From Shewanella mangrovisoli (lineage in GTDB: Bacteria; Pseudomonadota; Gammaproteobacteria; Enterobacterales; Shewanellaceae): a DNA stretch of 64,000 nt. Under the pieces are notes generated by a model. It had not been told where the DNA came from. It worked only from the letters and a program-made list of their open reading frames with translations, and made no database searches. The position numbers were made by a program, and so were the translations under genes. The stretch spans positions 1,240,001 through 1,304,000 of the forward strand of contig NZ_CP080412.1 of assembly GCF_019457635.1 (NCBI RefSeq), given 5' to 3'. Shown in pieces: positions 9,313 to 19,320 of this stretch; within the stretch, counting starts at the first letter, position 1, and each line of letters opens with the position of its first letter.

Positions 9313-10527
9313 ATGAAACGTACAGTTATTATGATGTTGGATTCCTTTGGCGTGGGCGCAGCTGGCGATGCCGCCAAGTTTGGGGATCTAGGTTCTGATA
9401 CTTTTGGCCATATCGCTAAAGCGTGTGCCGAAGGTAAAGCCGATATCGGCCGTGAAGGTCCATTAACGCTGCCAAACTTGGCGCGTTTAGGTTTGGCTCA
9501 TGCGGCGATGGAAAGCACGGGGGCGTTTGCGCCTGGCTTTGCGGACAATGTAGAGCTGATTGGTGCCTATGGCCACGCTCAGGAATTAAGTTCGGGCAAA
9601 GATACTCCGAGCGGTCACTGGGAAATGGCGGGTGTGCCCGTATTGTTCGACTGGGGCTATTTCAGCGAGCACCAAAACTCGTTTCCTAAAGAGCTGACAG
9701 ATAAGATTCTCGCCCGTGCGGGACTCGATGGCTTTTTAGGTAACTGCCATGCTTCTGGTACTACGATTCTGGAAGAGTTAGGCGAAGAGCATATGCGCTC
9801 TGGCAAGCCGATTTTTTACACCTCGGCGGATTCGGTATTCCAGATTGCCTGCCATGAAGGCACATTTGGTTTAGAAAATTTATATCGTCTTTGCGAAATC
9901 GCCCGTGAAGAGTTAGAGCCTTACAACATTGGCCGCGTGATTGCGCGTCCATTCGATGGCACTGGCCCAAGCGACTTTGCTCGTACAGGTAACCGTAAGG
10001 ATTACTCCCTCGAGCCGCCAGCAAAGACAGTATTAGATAAGTTAAAAGCTGCCGGTGGTGAAGTCGTGAGTGTGGGCAAGATTGCCGATATTTACGCTTA
10101 CTGTGGCATCACCAAAAAGGTGAAGGCAAACGGTTTAGAAGCGCTATTTGATGCGACGTTAGCCGAAGTGAAATCAGCGGGTGAAAATACTATTGTATTC
10201 ACTAACTTTGTTGATTTTGACTCCCACTATGGTCACCGCCGTGATGTAGCAGGTTATGCGAAAGGGCTAGAGTATTTCGACTCGCGTTTACCTGAAATGC
10301 TCGCGCTGCTGGATGAGGACGATCTGTTAATCCTCACCGCTGACCATGGTTGCGACCCAACATGGCAAGGTACTGACCATACTCGTGAATATGTGCCTGT
10401 ATTGGCCTATGGCGCAGGGCTAAAAGCCGGTTCACTCGGTCGCCGTAACAGCTTCGCCGATATCGGCCAATCTATCGCGAGCTACTTCAAGCTTGAGCCG
10501 ATGGAATACGGTGAGTCGTTTATTTAA
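9313..10527 (+). CDS. deoB: Phosphopentomutase
   Basis: 404 aa (E. coli 407 aa), an alkaline-phosphatase superfamily metalloenzyme that converts (deoxy)ribose-1-phosphate to the 5-phosphate, linking the phosphorylases DeoA and DeoD to DeoC. Metal-ligand motifs visible are MLDSFGVGA at the N-terminus, [12 protein letters not shown] with the phosphorylated threonine, and the C-terminal [22 protein letters not shown] and [10 protein letters not shown]. The ribosome site AAGGAAG lies 4-5 bases before the ATG. Directly downstream of deoA. Confidence 0.97.
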   Translation: MKRTVIMMLDSFGVGAAGDAAKFGDLGSDTFGHIAKACAEGKADIGREGPLTLPNLARLGLAHAAMESTGAFAPGFADNVELIGAYGHAQELSSGKDTPSGHWEMAGVPVLFDWGYFSEHQNSFPKELTDKILARAGLDGFLGNCHASGTTILEELGEEHMRSGKPIFYTSADSVFQIACHEGTFGLENLYRLCEIAREELEPYNIGRVIARPFDGTGPSDFARTGNRKDYSLEPPAKTVLDKLKAAGGEVVSVGKIADIYAYCGITKKVKANGLEALFDATLAEVKSAGENTIVFTNFVDFDSHYGHRRDVAGYAKGLEYFDSRLPEMLALLDEDDLLILTADHGCDPTWQGTDHTREYVPVLAYGAGLKAGSLGRRNSFADIGQSIASYFKLEPMEYGESFI

Positions 10528-10550
10528 GTAAACGCGCAAGATCTCGATTT

Positions 10551-10571
10551 GGCGGCCAGCATTGGGCCGCC
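10551..10571 (+). repeat. Hairpin between deoB and deoD
   Basis: GGCGGCC / GGCCGCC with a seven-base loop, 23 bases after deoB and 48 before deoD. No T run follows; it may stabilise the upstream mRNA or mark a processing point rather than terminate. Confidence 0.6.
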
Positions 10572-10618
10572 AGTAAACAAAGACTTAAGTCTTAATAAAA
10601 TAAACAGGGGTTATTTCG

Positions 10619-11329
10619 ATGGCAACACCACACATTAATGCTGTAGAGGGCGCATTCGCTGAGACAGTTCTGTTTCCAGGCGATCCATTACGTGCAAAAT
10701 ATATTGCTGAAACATTCTTAGAAAATGTTGAGCAAGTGACTGACGTTCGAAACATGCTAGGTTTTACTGGTACTTACAAAGGTAAACGTATTTCTGTTAT
10801 GGGTTCAGGCATGGGTATTCCTTCATGCTCAATCTATGCGACTGAATTAATTAAAGATTACGGCGTTAAGAACCTGATCCGCGTGGGTACTTGTGGCGCG
10901 ATCAGCACTGACGTTAAAGTGCGCGATGTGATCATCGGCATGGGTGCTTGTACCGATTCTCAAGTTAACCGTTTACGTTTCAAAGGCCAAGATTTCGCAG
11001 CTATCGCGAACTACGAGCTGATGAATGCCGTGATCGAATCTGCCAAAGTGAAAGGCACTAAGATCCGTGTTGGTAACGTTTTCTCTGCCGATCTGTTCTA
11101 CACTCCTGATCCACAAATGTTTGACGTGATGGAAAAAATGGGCGTGTTAGGCGTAGAAATGGAAGCTGCTGGTTTATACGGTGTTGCCCATGAATTCGGT
11201 GCCCGTGCACTGTGTGTGGTAACTGTATCTGACCATATCCGTACTGGCGAAAAAACCACTTCTGATGAGCGTCAAACCACGTTCAACGATATGATCGTGA
11301 TGACATTAGACGCAGCAATTACGCTGTAA
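10619..11329 (+). CDS. deoD: Purine nucleoside phosphorylase, DeoD type
   Basis: 236 aa (E. coli 239 aa), the hexameric PNP that splits purine (deoxy)nucleosides with phosphate. Characteristic stretches are [13 protein letters not shown] near the N-terminus, [24 protein letters not shown], and the ribose-binding [11 protein letters not shown], plus the catalytic aspartate in TVSDHI near residue 202. A GGGG ribosome site lies about 8 bases upstream. It ends with a strong terminator, closing the nucleoside block. Confidence 0.97.
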   Translation: MATPHINAVEGAFAETVLFPGDPLRAKYIAETFLENVEQVTDVRNMLGFTGTYKGKRISVMGSGMGIPSCSIYATELIKDYGVKNLIRVGTCGAISTDVKVRDVIIGMGACTDSQVNRLRFKGQDFAAIANYELMNAVIESAKVKGTKIRVGNVFSADLFYTPDPQMFDVMEKMGVLGVEMEAAGLYGVAHEFGARALCVVTVSDHIRTGEKTTSDERQTTFNDMIVMTLDAAITL

Positions 11330-11350
11330 TCTGTCACTAATCTCGTCATA

Positions 11351-11380
11351 AAAAAAGGGTTCGCATTGCGAACCCTTTTT
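11351..11380. terminator. Terminator after deoD
   Basis: AAAAAAGGGTTCGC then ATT then GCGAACCCTTTTTT: 14-base near-perfect arms and T/A runs on both sides. It can serve deoD and the opposite-strand ytjB gene alike. Confidence 0.93.
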
Positions 11381-11498
11381 TATTGCCTCGTATCTGCAAG
11401 TTCAATCGGTTTAACTGTGCTGCTGAATTTTAGATGGATAACTCTGTGCAATGCGGTGCTAAACCCAAGACGCTTCAGTTTGGGCAGATACGCCTCTA

Positions 11499-12698
11499 TT
11501 AACCCGTAGAATCGGTATCTAAATCGCTCGGTTGTGCTGGGGCTTTCTCCGCGGTGGATTTGGCCGCATTGGTTTTGACTCGGCGCACCGATTTAACCTT
11601 AGGTTTATTCGGCGCGGGCGTTGAGCTTTGCGCCTCAGTTGTTGAAGCTGTAACTTGAGTCGCCTGTTCTTTGGTATCCGTTTTAGACTGAGACAGAGAC
11701 GTAGACTCAGATGATGGCTCATCCTTTGTCTCTTTCTTTGATTTAAGCTCAGGTTTTATCTCTGGCTTAAGCTCCTGTTTCACATCAAGCGCTTTCTCTG
11801 ATGTTTTCTCTGATGCTAGCTCTGGCGCAAGCACAGCTTTTGTCTCTGTGGTTGCTTTGGTTTTCTTCGCTTTAGGTTCGGCAATCGCTTGATTGCTGCC
11901 TTCATCTGGCGTTTTACCTGCAGCCGATTTATCCAAGGGCTGAGTGTCGAGATCCTGTGCTTCTTTGCTTTCTGTTTGCTTTTGCTGAGCGTCAGTGTCA
12001 CTTGCGATAACTGCATCTTGCTGCGTATCTTGATTATCCGCGGCTGTAGGTTCCTCGGGTGCTTTTATAGCTTTATTTTTCTTAGGGTTTTTACGCAATT
12101 TGGCGCGGGTACGACGGCGGTCAAAATCGGCGCGTTTAAAGGATAAGGCGCGGGATAACAACATGCCGATAAGGCCGGCAATCAGCAGCATCATTTGCTG
12201 CTGCTCCATATTCAGGTTATGTGCCTCTTTGATTTCATTAAAAAATAGTTTGGTATCGAGTCTAACCTCGACATAGCCTAAATTTTTTCCATCTTGGATC
12301 ACGGGTTCAACATAGGGCGGATATTTGCTCAGGAGCAAACTCATGTCTTCCGATTCGGGATCTAAGGCTTCATTGGTCAGGCTTTGGGCGAAGGCTAAGC
12401 GTATACCTTGGTCGCTGAAAATGGCCGCCGACATCACCTTAGGATCTTCGACTAAGGCACTGGCCAGCCATTGGAGCTGTTCATCGTTTTGCAATTGCAG
12501 GGCGGGCGCAGCGCTGTAGGCCGTTTGTTGCACCAGTAATCTGGCCATCTTTTGCGTTTGGGACTTTAGAAGCAGCTGACCTTGTAGTAGGCTTGTCTGC
12601 CACAATTGCACTAAGCCGACCATCAAGGTCAAGGCGATGGCGATTTGGAGCAGTCTACTGATTTTATGGCTTTTCTTTAGCCCTTTAAGATATAACAC
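11499..12698 (-). CDS. ytjB: AhpA/YtjB (SMP family) membrane protein with a long polar tail
   Basis: 399 aa. Residues about 18-36 form a membrane segment after a basic start, followed by a periplasmic region (about 37-170) with the SMP/AhpA pattern (SAAPALQLQNDEQLQWLASALVEDP is the most recognisable run, about residues 57-81). A second membrane segment near 173-190 ends in a basic RADFDRRRTR. It lies divergent to serB, as ytjB does in E. coli. E. coli YtjB is about 214 aa; here roughly 190 extra residues rich in K, E, T, A, S and Q follow, with no visible fold. The tail would be cytoplasmic if both segments span the membrane. Function is unknown for the family. Confidence 0.8.
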   Translation of the reverse strand: MLYLKGLKKSHKISRLLQIAIALTLMVGLVQLWQTSLLQGQLLLKSQTQKMARLLVQQTAYSAAPALQLQNDEQLQWLASALVEDPKVMSAAIFSDQGIRLAFAQSLTNEALDPESEDMSLLLSKYPPYVEPVIQDGKNLGYVEVRLDTKLFFNEIKEAHNLNMEQQQMMLLIAGLIGMLLSRALSFKRADFDRRRTRAKLRKNPKKNKAIKAPEEPTAADNQDTQQDAVIASDTDAQQKQTESKEAQDLDTQPLDKSAAGKTPDEGSNQAIAEPKAKKTKATTETKAVLAPELASEKTSEKALDVKQELKPEIKPELKSKKETKDEPSSESTSLSQSKTDTKEQATQVTASTTEAQSSTPAPNKPKVKSVRRVKTNAAKSTAEKAPAQPSDLDTDSTG

Positions 12699-12777
12699 TT
12701 TGACCCTTAATAGTTAGAGCGCTTGCCTAATCATAATTGATTCTGAGTAAGCCCGATAGTTGGAGAACACGAGTCCT

Positions 12778-13770
12778 ATGGAAAGCTTGAACCAAAATGC
12801 GCTGTTTGTATGGTTAGCTGCTAGCCCTTCACCTCGCTTTGAATATCAGGGGCTCAGTTTCGAGGCTTATCAGGAATCGTCTACGCGGCCATCCCAGAGT
12901 GGATTTGCTATGCGTCTGATTTACGAAGATTTAAGCATTGAAGACTCATTAGCGGCTTGGATTGTTTCTCTGGCTAAAAGCCTTAAATTAACTTCGCTCT
13001 CCATCGCACCGATTCGCCGTCAAGTCGCGCTGCATTGTGTTGAATTAGCACTTCCCGTGGAGCCGAGTGCCGAGCTGTTAGCCACTTGTCCATCACAGGT
13101 GGAGTTACACCTTATTCGCGGCCCATTACCTAAACTGAGCGCCCCCGGTTTACTGGTGATGGACATGGATTCTACCGCGATCCAAATTGAATGTATTGAT
13201 GAACTTGCCGCGATGGCTGGGGTTGGCAAGCAAGTGGCAGCTATCACTGAGCGTGCCATGCAGGGCGAGCTCGATTTCGAGCAGAGTTTGCGCCAAAGGG
13301 TGGCCCAGCTTGAGGGCGCCGATGCCAAGATTATTCAAACCTTGTGTGACACTCTGCCACTGATGCCAGGCCTTGAGGCCATGCTGACTGAGCTTAAGTC
13401 GCACCATTGGCGTTTGGTTGTCGCGTCAGGCGGTTTTACGCCGTTTGTTGGCCACTTAAAACAGCTGTTGAATTTAGACGCGGCCTTTGCCAATGAATTA
13501 GTGATTGCGGATGGCAAGCTGGCGGGAACCGTCACGGGAAAAGTCGTCGATGCCCAGTTTAAGGCCGATGTAGTTAATCGTTGTAGCCAAGACTGGCAGA
13601 TCTCTGCTGGGCAACGTGTCGCCATCGGTGATGGTGCCAACGATATCCCTATGGTTCAGGCGGCGGACTTTGGGATTGCCTTCCATGCCAAGCCTAAACT
13701 TGCGGCAGCGGCGGATGCGCGGATCCGCAGTTTAGACTTGCGCGTATTGCCTTATCTGCTGCAGTTTTAA
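12778..13770 (+). CDS. serB: Phosphoserine phosphatase
   Basis: 330 aa, a HAD-superfamily phosphatase for the last step of serine synthesis. HAD motif I is DMDSTAIQIECIDELA with the nucleophile at Asp129; motif II is VASGGFTPF and motif IV is GDGANDIPM. An N-terminal domain of about 110 residues precedes the catalytic part, as in E. coli SerB (322 aa). I prefer ATG 12778 over an upstream TTG at 12760, because the GGAG at 12762-12765 overlaps that TTG and can only serve a later start. The promoter region is shared with divergent ytjB (79 bp). Confidence 0.95.
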   Translation: MESLNQNALFVWLAASPSPRFEYQGLSFEAYQESSTRPSQSGFAMRLIYEDLSIEDSLAAWIVSLAKSLKLTSLSIAPIRRQVALHCVELALPVEPSAELLATCPSQVELHLIRGPLPKLSAPGLLVMDMDSTAIQIECIDELAAMAGVGKQVAAITERAMQGELDFEQSLRQRVAQLEGADAKIIQTLCDTLPLMPGLEAMLTELKSHHWRLVVASGGFTPFVGHLKQLLNLDAAFANELVIADGKLAGTVTGKVVDAQFKADVVNRCSQDWQISAGQRVAIGDGANDIPMVQAADFGIAFHAKPKLAAAADARIRSLDLRVLPYLLQF

Positions 13771-13852
13771 TTCATCCTCTGTATCCGAGTCGTTAACATT
13801 AGAGTAATGACTCTTGTTTTTTGATGTTTAGCTGGTAGTTTAGTGTTCATTA

Positions 13853-14854
13853 ATGGACTACCAGCGACTGACTTTGACTTCCCCAGCATTCCAACATTCG
13901 GCTCCTACGCCCGCACAAACTTCCTTCTATATTCCGTACCGAGATGGACAGCTGCATCTGCGCCAGTTATTGCCTACTAATCCGGATTTTTCGAAGCCTC
14001 CGATCTTGATGTTACATGGTGCCATGTCCAATGGCCGGGTATTTTACAGCCAAAGTGGCCGAGGCTTAGGATGTTTTCTCGCTCAGGCGGGCTTTGTGGT
14101 GTATGTGCTGGATACGGCGGGCAGAGGTTTGAGTCTACCCAAAATTGCGCGTGGCTTTACTCTGGGGCAAGGGGAGGTGATCCGTGAGCAACTGCCATTA
14201 GTGCAGCAGCATATTTTGAATATGCATCAACAGCTTTGTCAGGAGCAGGGGAAACCAGCACCATCGCAGCTGCATTGGTGTGCGCATTCTTGGGGCGGCG
14301 TCTTAATGGCAAGTGCCTTAGCGCGTTACCCCGAATTACAGCAGAGTGTGCGGTCGCTGCTGACCTTTGGTAGTAAACGCACGATTCGAGTGAAGTCCTT
14401 TAAAAAATGGTTGATGGTCGATGTGTTTTGGAATCGTCTCGCCCCAAGTTTAGCCGTGGGGCAGGGGTATCTCGCCGCCGATAAGCTGCGTGTCGGTATG
14501 GATAACGAGAGCCGCGCCTCGTTAACTCAAAGCATAGATTGGGTGCGTGGAGAGTGGCTCGACCATGATGATGGCTTCGATTATGGCAAGGCGGCGAAGG
14601 CGGCTAACTGGCCCATCGCGTGGTTTATTGCCGGGCAAAACGATACTGTGCTTGGGCATCCCGAAGATGTCGCCGATATGATCTCTGAGTGTGGTTTTCG
14701 CCAAGTAAAATACACTCTGCTCTCAAAGGCTAACGGCTTTAAACACGATTATGGCCATGGGGATATGCTGACCCATCTGGATGCAATGGGTGACCATTTT
14801 CCCATGATCCGCGATTGGTATCTCGGGTTTGAATTGGCAGTGTTAAAAGACTAG
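13853..14854 (+). CDS. Alpha/beta hydrolase
   Basis: 333 aa with an alpha/beta-hydrolase core. LMLHGAMSNGRVF gives the oxyanion loop, AHSWGG near residue 147 is the nucleophile elbow (Ser), and HDYGHGDML near the C-terminus holds the likely catalytic histidine. No signal peptide is seen, so it is probably cytoplasmic. No clear ribosome site precedes ATG 13853. It converges with the PilZ gene, with only 16 bp between the stops. The substrate cannot be inferred; related proteins include lipases and esterases of unknown role. Confidence 0.8.
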   Translation: MDYQRLTLTSPAFQHSAPTPAQTSFYIPYRDGQLHLRQLLPTNPDFSKPPILMLHGAMSNGRVFYSQSGRGLGCFLAQAGFVVYVLDTAGRGLSLPKIARGFTLGQGEVIREQLPLVQQHILNMHQQLCQEQGKPAPSQLHWCAHSWGGVLMASALARYPELQQSVRSLLTFGSKRTIRVKSFKKWLMVDVFWNRLAPSLAVGQGYLAADKLRVGMDNESRASLTQSIDWVRGEWLDHDDGFDYGKAAKAANWPIAWFIAGQNDTVLGHPEDVADMISECGFRQVKYTLLSKANGFKHDYGHGDMLTHLDAMGDHFPMIRDWYLGFELAVLKD

Positions 14855-14878
14855 GGCGATGCGCCCTCGCTTATTTTT
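14854..14878. terminator. Short hairpin between convergent genes
   Basis: GGGCG/CGCCC with an ATG loop begins on the last base of the hydrolase stop. It is followed by TCGCTTATTTTT, which runs into the stop of the minus-strand PilZ gene. Possible terminator for the plus strand. Confidence 0.4.
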
Positions 14879-17243
14879 GCAGCGCAGGGTAGCGCAGCTC
14901 CACCTCTTGGGTGATATCGAGTAGCTCCCCTACGCCGATAATCCGCCAGAGTTGTTCCTCGAGTTGTTTCGCCCTGTGGTTGGCGTGGATATTGATGTAT
15001 TCCAATTCGCGGCGCAGATAACCCATATCCGGTTTCTCGGTAGCGCCACGGTAAATCCGCAGCGCCATAAAGCGTCCCGCCAATTTACTTTGGTTGATAA
15101 AGGCGATTTTGGCCTGCGCATCCCCAAGCTCGGTGGCGGGAACACATTTTAAATGGAATTGACCGCGGGACTGGCGAGTCAATTGGATAAATACCTCAAT
15201 AAAATCCATATCCTGTTGCGGCTTCATTTGGCGGATAGGATCGAGAATATCCCGTTTGAAGAATCCATCTTTTAGCAGCGGTGCGAGATTATATTGCAAG
15301 GTATCCGAGGAGCCAGCGGCAAAAATATCGCTGATCTCATCATGCTCAGTGCTGACCCCTAAACAGGCGACCTGTGCCGATTTTGTTGTTTTTTCAACAA
15401 AGTAGGGCACCGAATGCAGCTCGCGCAACAGAATGTTTTTCAATCCATCGGCCAGCTCTTTTATCTCGCTATTGTTCTCGGTTAGCTGTTCGAGTTTTTC
15501 ACGGTTATGGGCGATCAGTTTATTTAAAAACTCCACGCCAACGTGGGGCGTGTGACCCATCACTGCGGCTAAATGCAGTGTCACGCCATTTTTACGGGTA
15601 CGCACTAGGCGATAGGGTAAATTATCCAGTTGGGTTTTACCGGCAATGGTCTGCAACTTAGGCAAACTGATCATTATCGGCTTGTTGGTCGCAAACTCAG
15701 TCGGATTATCCAGAGTCAGCTGCATCCCTCGACCAGAAATATCTAAGCTTATCCCCGTCGCTTTTAAGGCTCCCTGCGACACATTAACTAAGGTTTTGAA
15801 GGCAAAACGCGCTTCCTGTCGACGCTCACTAAATTGCATCGAAACCGGCTTGATTTGGTGTGCTGTTAGGCGCTGTTGGCCAAAGGCTTTGAGCGCATTG
15901 GCATTGCTATCGTCCTGCCAGGCCTTGTAGCTAGCCCTTTCATCCTCATTGGTAAGGTCTATTAGTTGCAGCATATGGCTGAACTGGGACAATTGCTGCT
16001 CCACCAGCGGGCTGTACTTGGCATCATCCCCCGGCAAGGTCGCACGGCGATAGCCTTTAGCATGGTAAATCTTATCTGGGATGAGCTTGAAAATACGCCA
16101 GCTCGGTTTCGTTGAGGCAAAACCGAGGAATAAAGACGTCATGTCCTTGGCTTTTAATTCGGCTAAAGTGGCCGAGTAAAAATACAGGGAGCCTTGGGCG
16201 TTGTAGGTAAAGCTAAAAAACAATCCGTAGTCGGGGTTTTCGGGATGATTGACCAGCGCCGAGAGCCTTGCTGGCGTCAGCATGGCGGGCAACTGGCTGA
16301 TATCATTCTCATCCTGAAAATAATGCACTATCTGCTGATTGTCGCGGCTCAGCAACATATGGCTGATGGATTGGGACTGCTGATTGAGAAACAAAGGCAA
16401 ATGTGGCAGGTGCGGTAGGTAATGACGCTCGAACCCCAGACCCGACGCCGTCACTAAGACATCATTCACATCCAGCTTATAACGGAGCTTGTAGCCTCGG
16501 ATTAAGTTGCCCAGCATTTCACCTAGGGCATCCGTGCCACCAATCCGGCGCAAGCGTAACCAAATGAATTCACCATTGGTTTGGCTATCGACAATCTGAT
16601 AATCGACCCCGAGTTGTAAATCGGGGTAGTAATATTCTTCACTAAGCTCGAGCAGCTTGACCTTGAGGGGCTTGTCGAGGTCGAAGGGATGATTCGCCGC
16701 TAAGCGAATACGTGCCCCGCCCACCGATAAATCGACGGTGATCCCCGGCATTTCGGTTCGCCCGGGTTGCGACACCGCAATGCGGATACTGTAATTCATC
16801 CGCTCTTCTGCGCGGTTAAAATAACTGCCGAGCACTACACCGGGCACCATAAAAGGTTCGGGTTCGACACCATCCGGTTGTTGTGTCACCTGACGCAGTT
16901 TTTGTCGCCGCTGTTGATGGGCATTGATGACGTATTCATACACCCCTAAGGTGTACTTATTGCGGTATAAAGACATAGCCGCTTGCAGACTATGCTTGGC
17001 GGGCTCATCGAGAAAATGGCGCTGCTGGCCGAGCATGACTTCGGTGCAGGGCAATTCAGACTTGTCCCTAAGATCGATAATCCGAGTGCAGGGCGAAGCC
17101 AAACGATTCAACTCCATTTTCAACAGAAAACGGGTCGAATTGTTTTCATCGGCAGTCAGCTGCTGAAAAATCTCTTGGAAATTCGGTTCCATGAGTAGCG
17201 GCTTGAGCTGTTCTATGAGTGCATTATGGTTATCTAAACTCAT
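14871..17243 (-). CDS. Large protein with two PilZ domains (c-di-GMP binding)
   Basis: 790 aa, no signal peptide or clear membrane segment. Two PilZ signatures are visible. At about residues 144-180, RAEERMNYSIRI is followed by VDLSVGGARIRL; at about 473-510, RRQEARFAF is followed by LDISGRGMQLTL. Both keep the RxxxR and D/NxSxxG elements that bind c-di-GMP. The N-terminal 140 residues are helical; the central (about 200-460) and C-terminal (about 560-790) parts are not recognised. It is divergent from radA. Likely a c-di-GMP effector acting in the cytoplasm; its partner or output is unknown. Confidence 0.85.
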   Translation of the reverse strand: MSLDNHNALIEQLKPLLMEPNFQEIFQQLTADENNSTRFLLKMELNRLASPCTRIIDLRDKSELPCTEVMLGQQRHFLDEPAKHSLQAAMSLYRNKYTLGVYEYVINAHQQRRQKLRQVTQQPDGVEPEPFMVPGVVLGSYFNRAEERMNYSIRIAVSQPGRTEMPGITVDLSVGGARIRLAANHPFDLDKPLKVKLLELSEEYYYPDLQLGVDYQIVDSQTNGEFIWLRLRRIGGTDALGEMLGNLIRGYKLRYKLDVNDVLVTASGLGFERHYLPHLPHLPLFLNQQSQSISHMLLSRDNQQIVHYFQDENDISQLPAMLTPARLSALVNHPENPDYGLFFSFTYNAQGSLYFYSATLAELKAKDMTSLFLGFASTKPSWRIFKLIPDKIYHAKGYRRATLPGDDAKYSPLVEQQLSQFSHMLQLIDLTNEDERASYKAWQDDSNANALKAFGQQRLTAHQIKPVSMQFSERRQEARFAFKTLVNVSQGALKATGISLDISGRGMQLTLDNPTEFATNKPIMISLPKLQTIAGKTQLDNLPYRLVRTRKNGVTLHLAAVMGHTPHVGVEFLNKLIAHNREKLEQLTENNSEIKELADGLKNILLRELHSVPYFVEKTTKSAQVACLGVSTEHDEISDIFAAGSSDTLQYNLAPLLKDGFFKRDILDPIRQMKPQQDMDFIEVFIQLTRQSRGQFHLKCVPATELGDAQAKIAFINQSKLAGRFMALRIYRGATEKPDMGYLRRELEYINIHANHRAKQLEEQLWRIIGVGELLDITQEVELRYPALQK

Positions 17244-17345
17244 GTAGGGTCTTTTCTAATGCTGATTTTATGCCGTGCTGTGATAGTCTAATGTCGGCAG
17301 TATTCACAGTTACTTAAATTGATTTTATACAGATTTTAATAAGTT

Positions 17346-18710
17346 ATGGCAAAGAATAAAACCGCGTACGTGTGCAATGAGTGTGGACAGGATTTTCCTC
17401 GCTGGCAAGGGCAATGCAGTGCTTGTCAGGAGTGGAATACGATAACTGAAGTGCGTTTAGGCGCTGCCTCGCCCGGACGGGGAACTAAGTTTGCGGGTTA
17501 TGCCGGTGCGGGCAGTAGCGAAGTCAAAACCTTAGACCAAATTGACCTCAATGCCTTGCCACGGATTGTGAGCCATTTTGGCGAGCTCGACCGCGTGCTC
17601 GGGGGCGGCATAGTGCCAGGCTCTGCGATTCTGATTGGCGGTCATCCCGGTGCCGGTAAGAGTACGCTGTTACTTCAAACCCTGTGCCATTTAGCCGAGC
17701 AAATGCCTGCGCTCTATGTGACGGGCGAAGAGTCCCTGCAGCAAGTCGCTATGCGCGCCCATCGCTTAGGGTTGCCAACCAATAAACTGCGGATGTTATC
17801 CGAGACCAGTGTGGAGCAGATCTGCGAAGTCGCCCTGCAAGAGTCGCCAAAAGTCATCGTCGTCGACTCTATTCAAGTTATGCATATGAGCGATGTGGCG
17901 TCGAGCCCCGGTAGTGTGTCGCAGGTGCGTGAATCGGCCTCCTATTTAACTCGCTTTGCCAAGCAAAACGGCATTGCCGTGATCATGGTCGGCCATGTGA
18001 CCAAAGACGGCAGCCTCGCCGGGCCTAAAGTGCTCGAGCACTGTATCGATTGTTCCGTGATGTTTGAAGGGGATAGCGACAGCCGTTATCGCACCTTGCG
18101 TTCCCACAAGAACCGTTTCGGGGCGATTAACGAGTTAGGCGTGTTCGCCATGACCGAGCGTGGCCTGAAGGAAGTGGCTAACCCTTCGGCAATTTTCCTC
18201 TCCCGTGGCGAGGAGGAATCCTCAGGCTCCTTAGTGATGGTGGTGTGGGAAGGCACGCGTCCGCTGCTGGTTGAATTGCAGGTGCTGGTGGACAATTCGG
18301 CCATGTCGAACCCGCGCCGCGTGGCGGTGGGGATGGATGCGAACCGTTTAGCCATGTTACTGGCGGTGATGCATCGCCATGGTGGGTTACAAATGTCGGA
18401 TCAAGACGTGTTTGTGAACGTCGTTGGCGGGGTTAAAGTGACGGAAACCAGTGCCGACTTAACCTTGTTGCTGGCGATGGTGTCGAGTTTCCGTGGCGAT
18501 ATTTTACCGAGCGATTTAGTGGTGTTTGGTGAAGTGGGTTTATCTGGGGAAATTCGTCCCGTGCCCAATGGTCAAGAACGCCTCGTCGAAGCCGCCAAAC
18601 ATGGCTTTAAGCGGGCGATTGTGCCCCGTGCCAATGTGCCGAAAAAGCCGCCTGCGGGCATGGAAGTGGTGGGCGTGGCAAAATTATCCGAAGCCCTCGA
18701 AGCGATATAA
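17346..18710 (+). CDS. radA: DNA repair protein RadA
   Basis: 454 aa (E. coli 460 aa). It has the N-terminal C4 zinc finger (CNECG at 10-14, CSAC at 27-30), a RecA-like ATPase with Walker A GHPGAGKST near 98-106 and Walker B VIVVDSIQ, the RadA-specific KNRFG motif, and a C-terminal Lon-like domain. RadA drives branch migration of recombination intermediates. It lies downstream of serB in the same general order as in E. coli, with two extra genes inserted between. The ribosome site is weak (AATAAG). A strong terminator follows. Confidence 0.96.
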   Translation: MAKNKTAYVCNECGQDFPRWQGQCSACQEWNTITEVRLGAASPGRGTKFAGYAGAGSSEVKTLDQIDLNALPRIVSHFGELDRVLGGGIVPGSAILIGGHPGAGKSTLLLQTLCHLAEQMPALYVTGEESLQQVAMRAHRLGLPTNKLRMLSETSVEQICEVALQESPKVIVVDSIQVMHMSDVASSPGSVSQVRESASYLTRFAKQNGIAVIMVGHVTKDGSLAGPKVLEHCIDCSVMFEGDSDSRYRTLRSHKNRFGAINELGVFAMTERGLKEVANPSAIFLSRGEEESSGSLVMVVWEGTRPLLVELQVLVDNSAMSNPRRVAVGMDANRLAMLLAVMHRHGGLQMSDQDVFVNVVGGVKVTETSADLTLLLAMVSSFRGDILPSDLVVFGEVGLSGEIRPVPNGQERLVEAAKHGFKRAIVPRANVPKKPPAGMEVVGVAKLSEALEAI

Positions 18711-18720
18711 TCATCAAAAC

Positions 18721-18752
18721 AAAAAACAGCGCCCAATGGCGCTGTTTTTTTA
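18721..18752 (+). terminator. Terminator after radA
   Basis: AAAAAACAGCGCC, loop CAAT, then GGCGCTGTTTTTTT: an 11-base stem and a seven-T run just after the radA stop. Confidence 0.93.
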
Positions 18753-18797
18753 TGGGTTCTTAGGCGGTGCAGCCAGTTTCACACTCAACTTTTCCAC

Positions 18798-19190
18798 TTA
18801 ATCGGCGCTGTTGTGTTTCTCGATAAATAGCGCTAATTCACGATTCAGTATCGACGCATCACCTAAGTTCAGCTCAACGATGCGTTTGAGGTGGCTGATG
18901 CTGTCAACATCGATAAATTTACACTTGAGCCCCAGTTGTTGGTTGCGTTGATGCACTAACTCGGTTTCCATTTGCAGCTCAATATCCGAGCCCGGTAGGG
19001 TAAAACTGAGGGTGATAGGCGCATCCGTATGGCTAAATCCGGCAGGTTCGTCCACCAGTGCGCCATTTAGGCTGAGGTCGAGTATGGTGGTTTGCCACTG
19101 TTTATCACCTTGGTGTACCGATGCGCTAGCGGCAAAGAGGATCCGCGAGAACTTTCGTCTTTCATCAATCACGACTTCTTTATTGTTCAT
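18798..19190 (-). CDS. Single-domain PilZ protein
   Basis: 130 aa, almost entirely one PilZ domain. The motif RRKFSR is at residues 11-16 and DLSLNGALV near 38-46; the remaining beta strands (ITLSFTLPGSDIELQMETEL) and a C-terminal helix complete the fold. It should bind c-di-GMP. It is divergent from torR, sharing 179 bp of upstream DNA that contains a tor box, so TorR could affect it as well. A GAAC run precedes the ATG; the ribosome site is not strong. Role unknown. Confidence 0.88.
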   Translation of the reverse strand: MNNKEVVIDERRKFSRILFAASASVHQGDKQWQTTILDLSLNGALVDEPAGFSHTDAPITLSFTLPGSDIELQMETELVHQRNQQLGLKCKFIDVDSISHLKRIVELNLGDASILNRELALFIEKHNSAD

Positions 19191-19320
19191 AGTTTGTTAG
19201 TGCTCACCCCAATCAATATGCCTAAGCATATGTCATATTGATGTTACTGTAAAAGTTCGGCAGTTTTTTGTGCCAGAAAGTAACGGAGATCGCATATTTT
19301 ACCTTTTCCTCATATGCAAA

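Noticed and set aside
11519..12146. Several overlapping open frames inside ytjB
   Set aside because: They are shadows of the low-complexity tail read in other frames and have no start signals.
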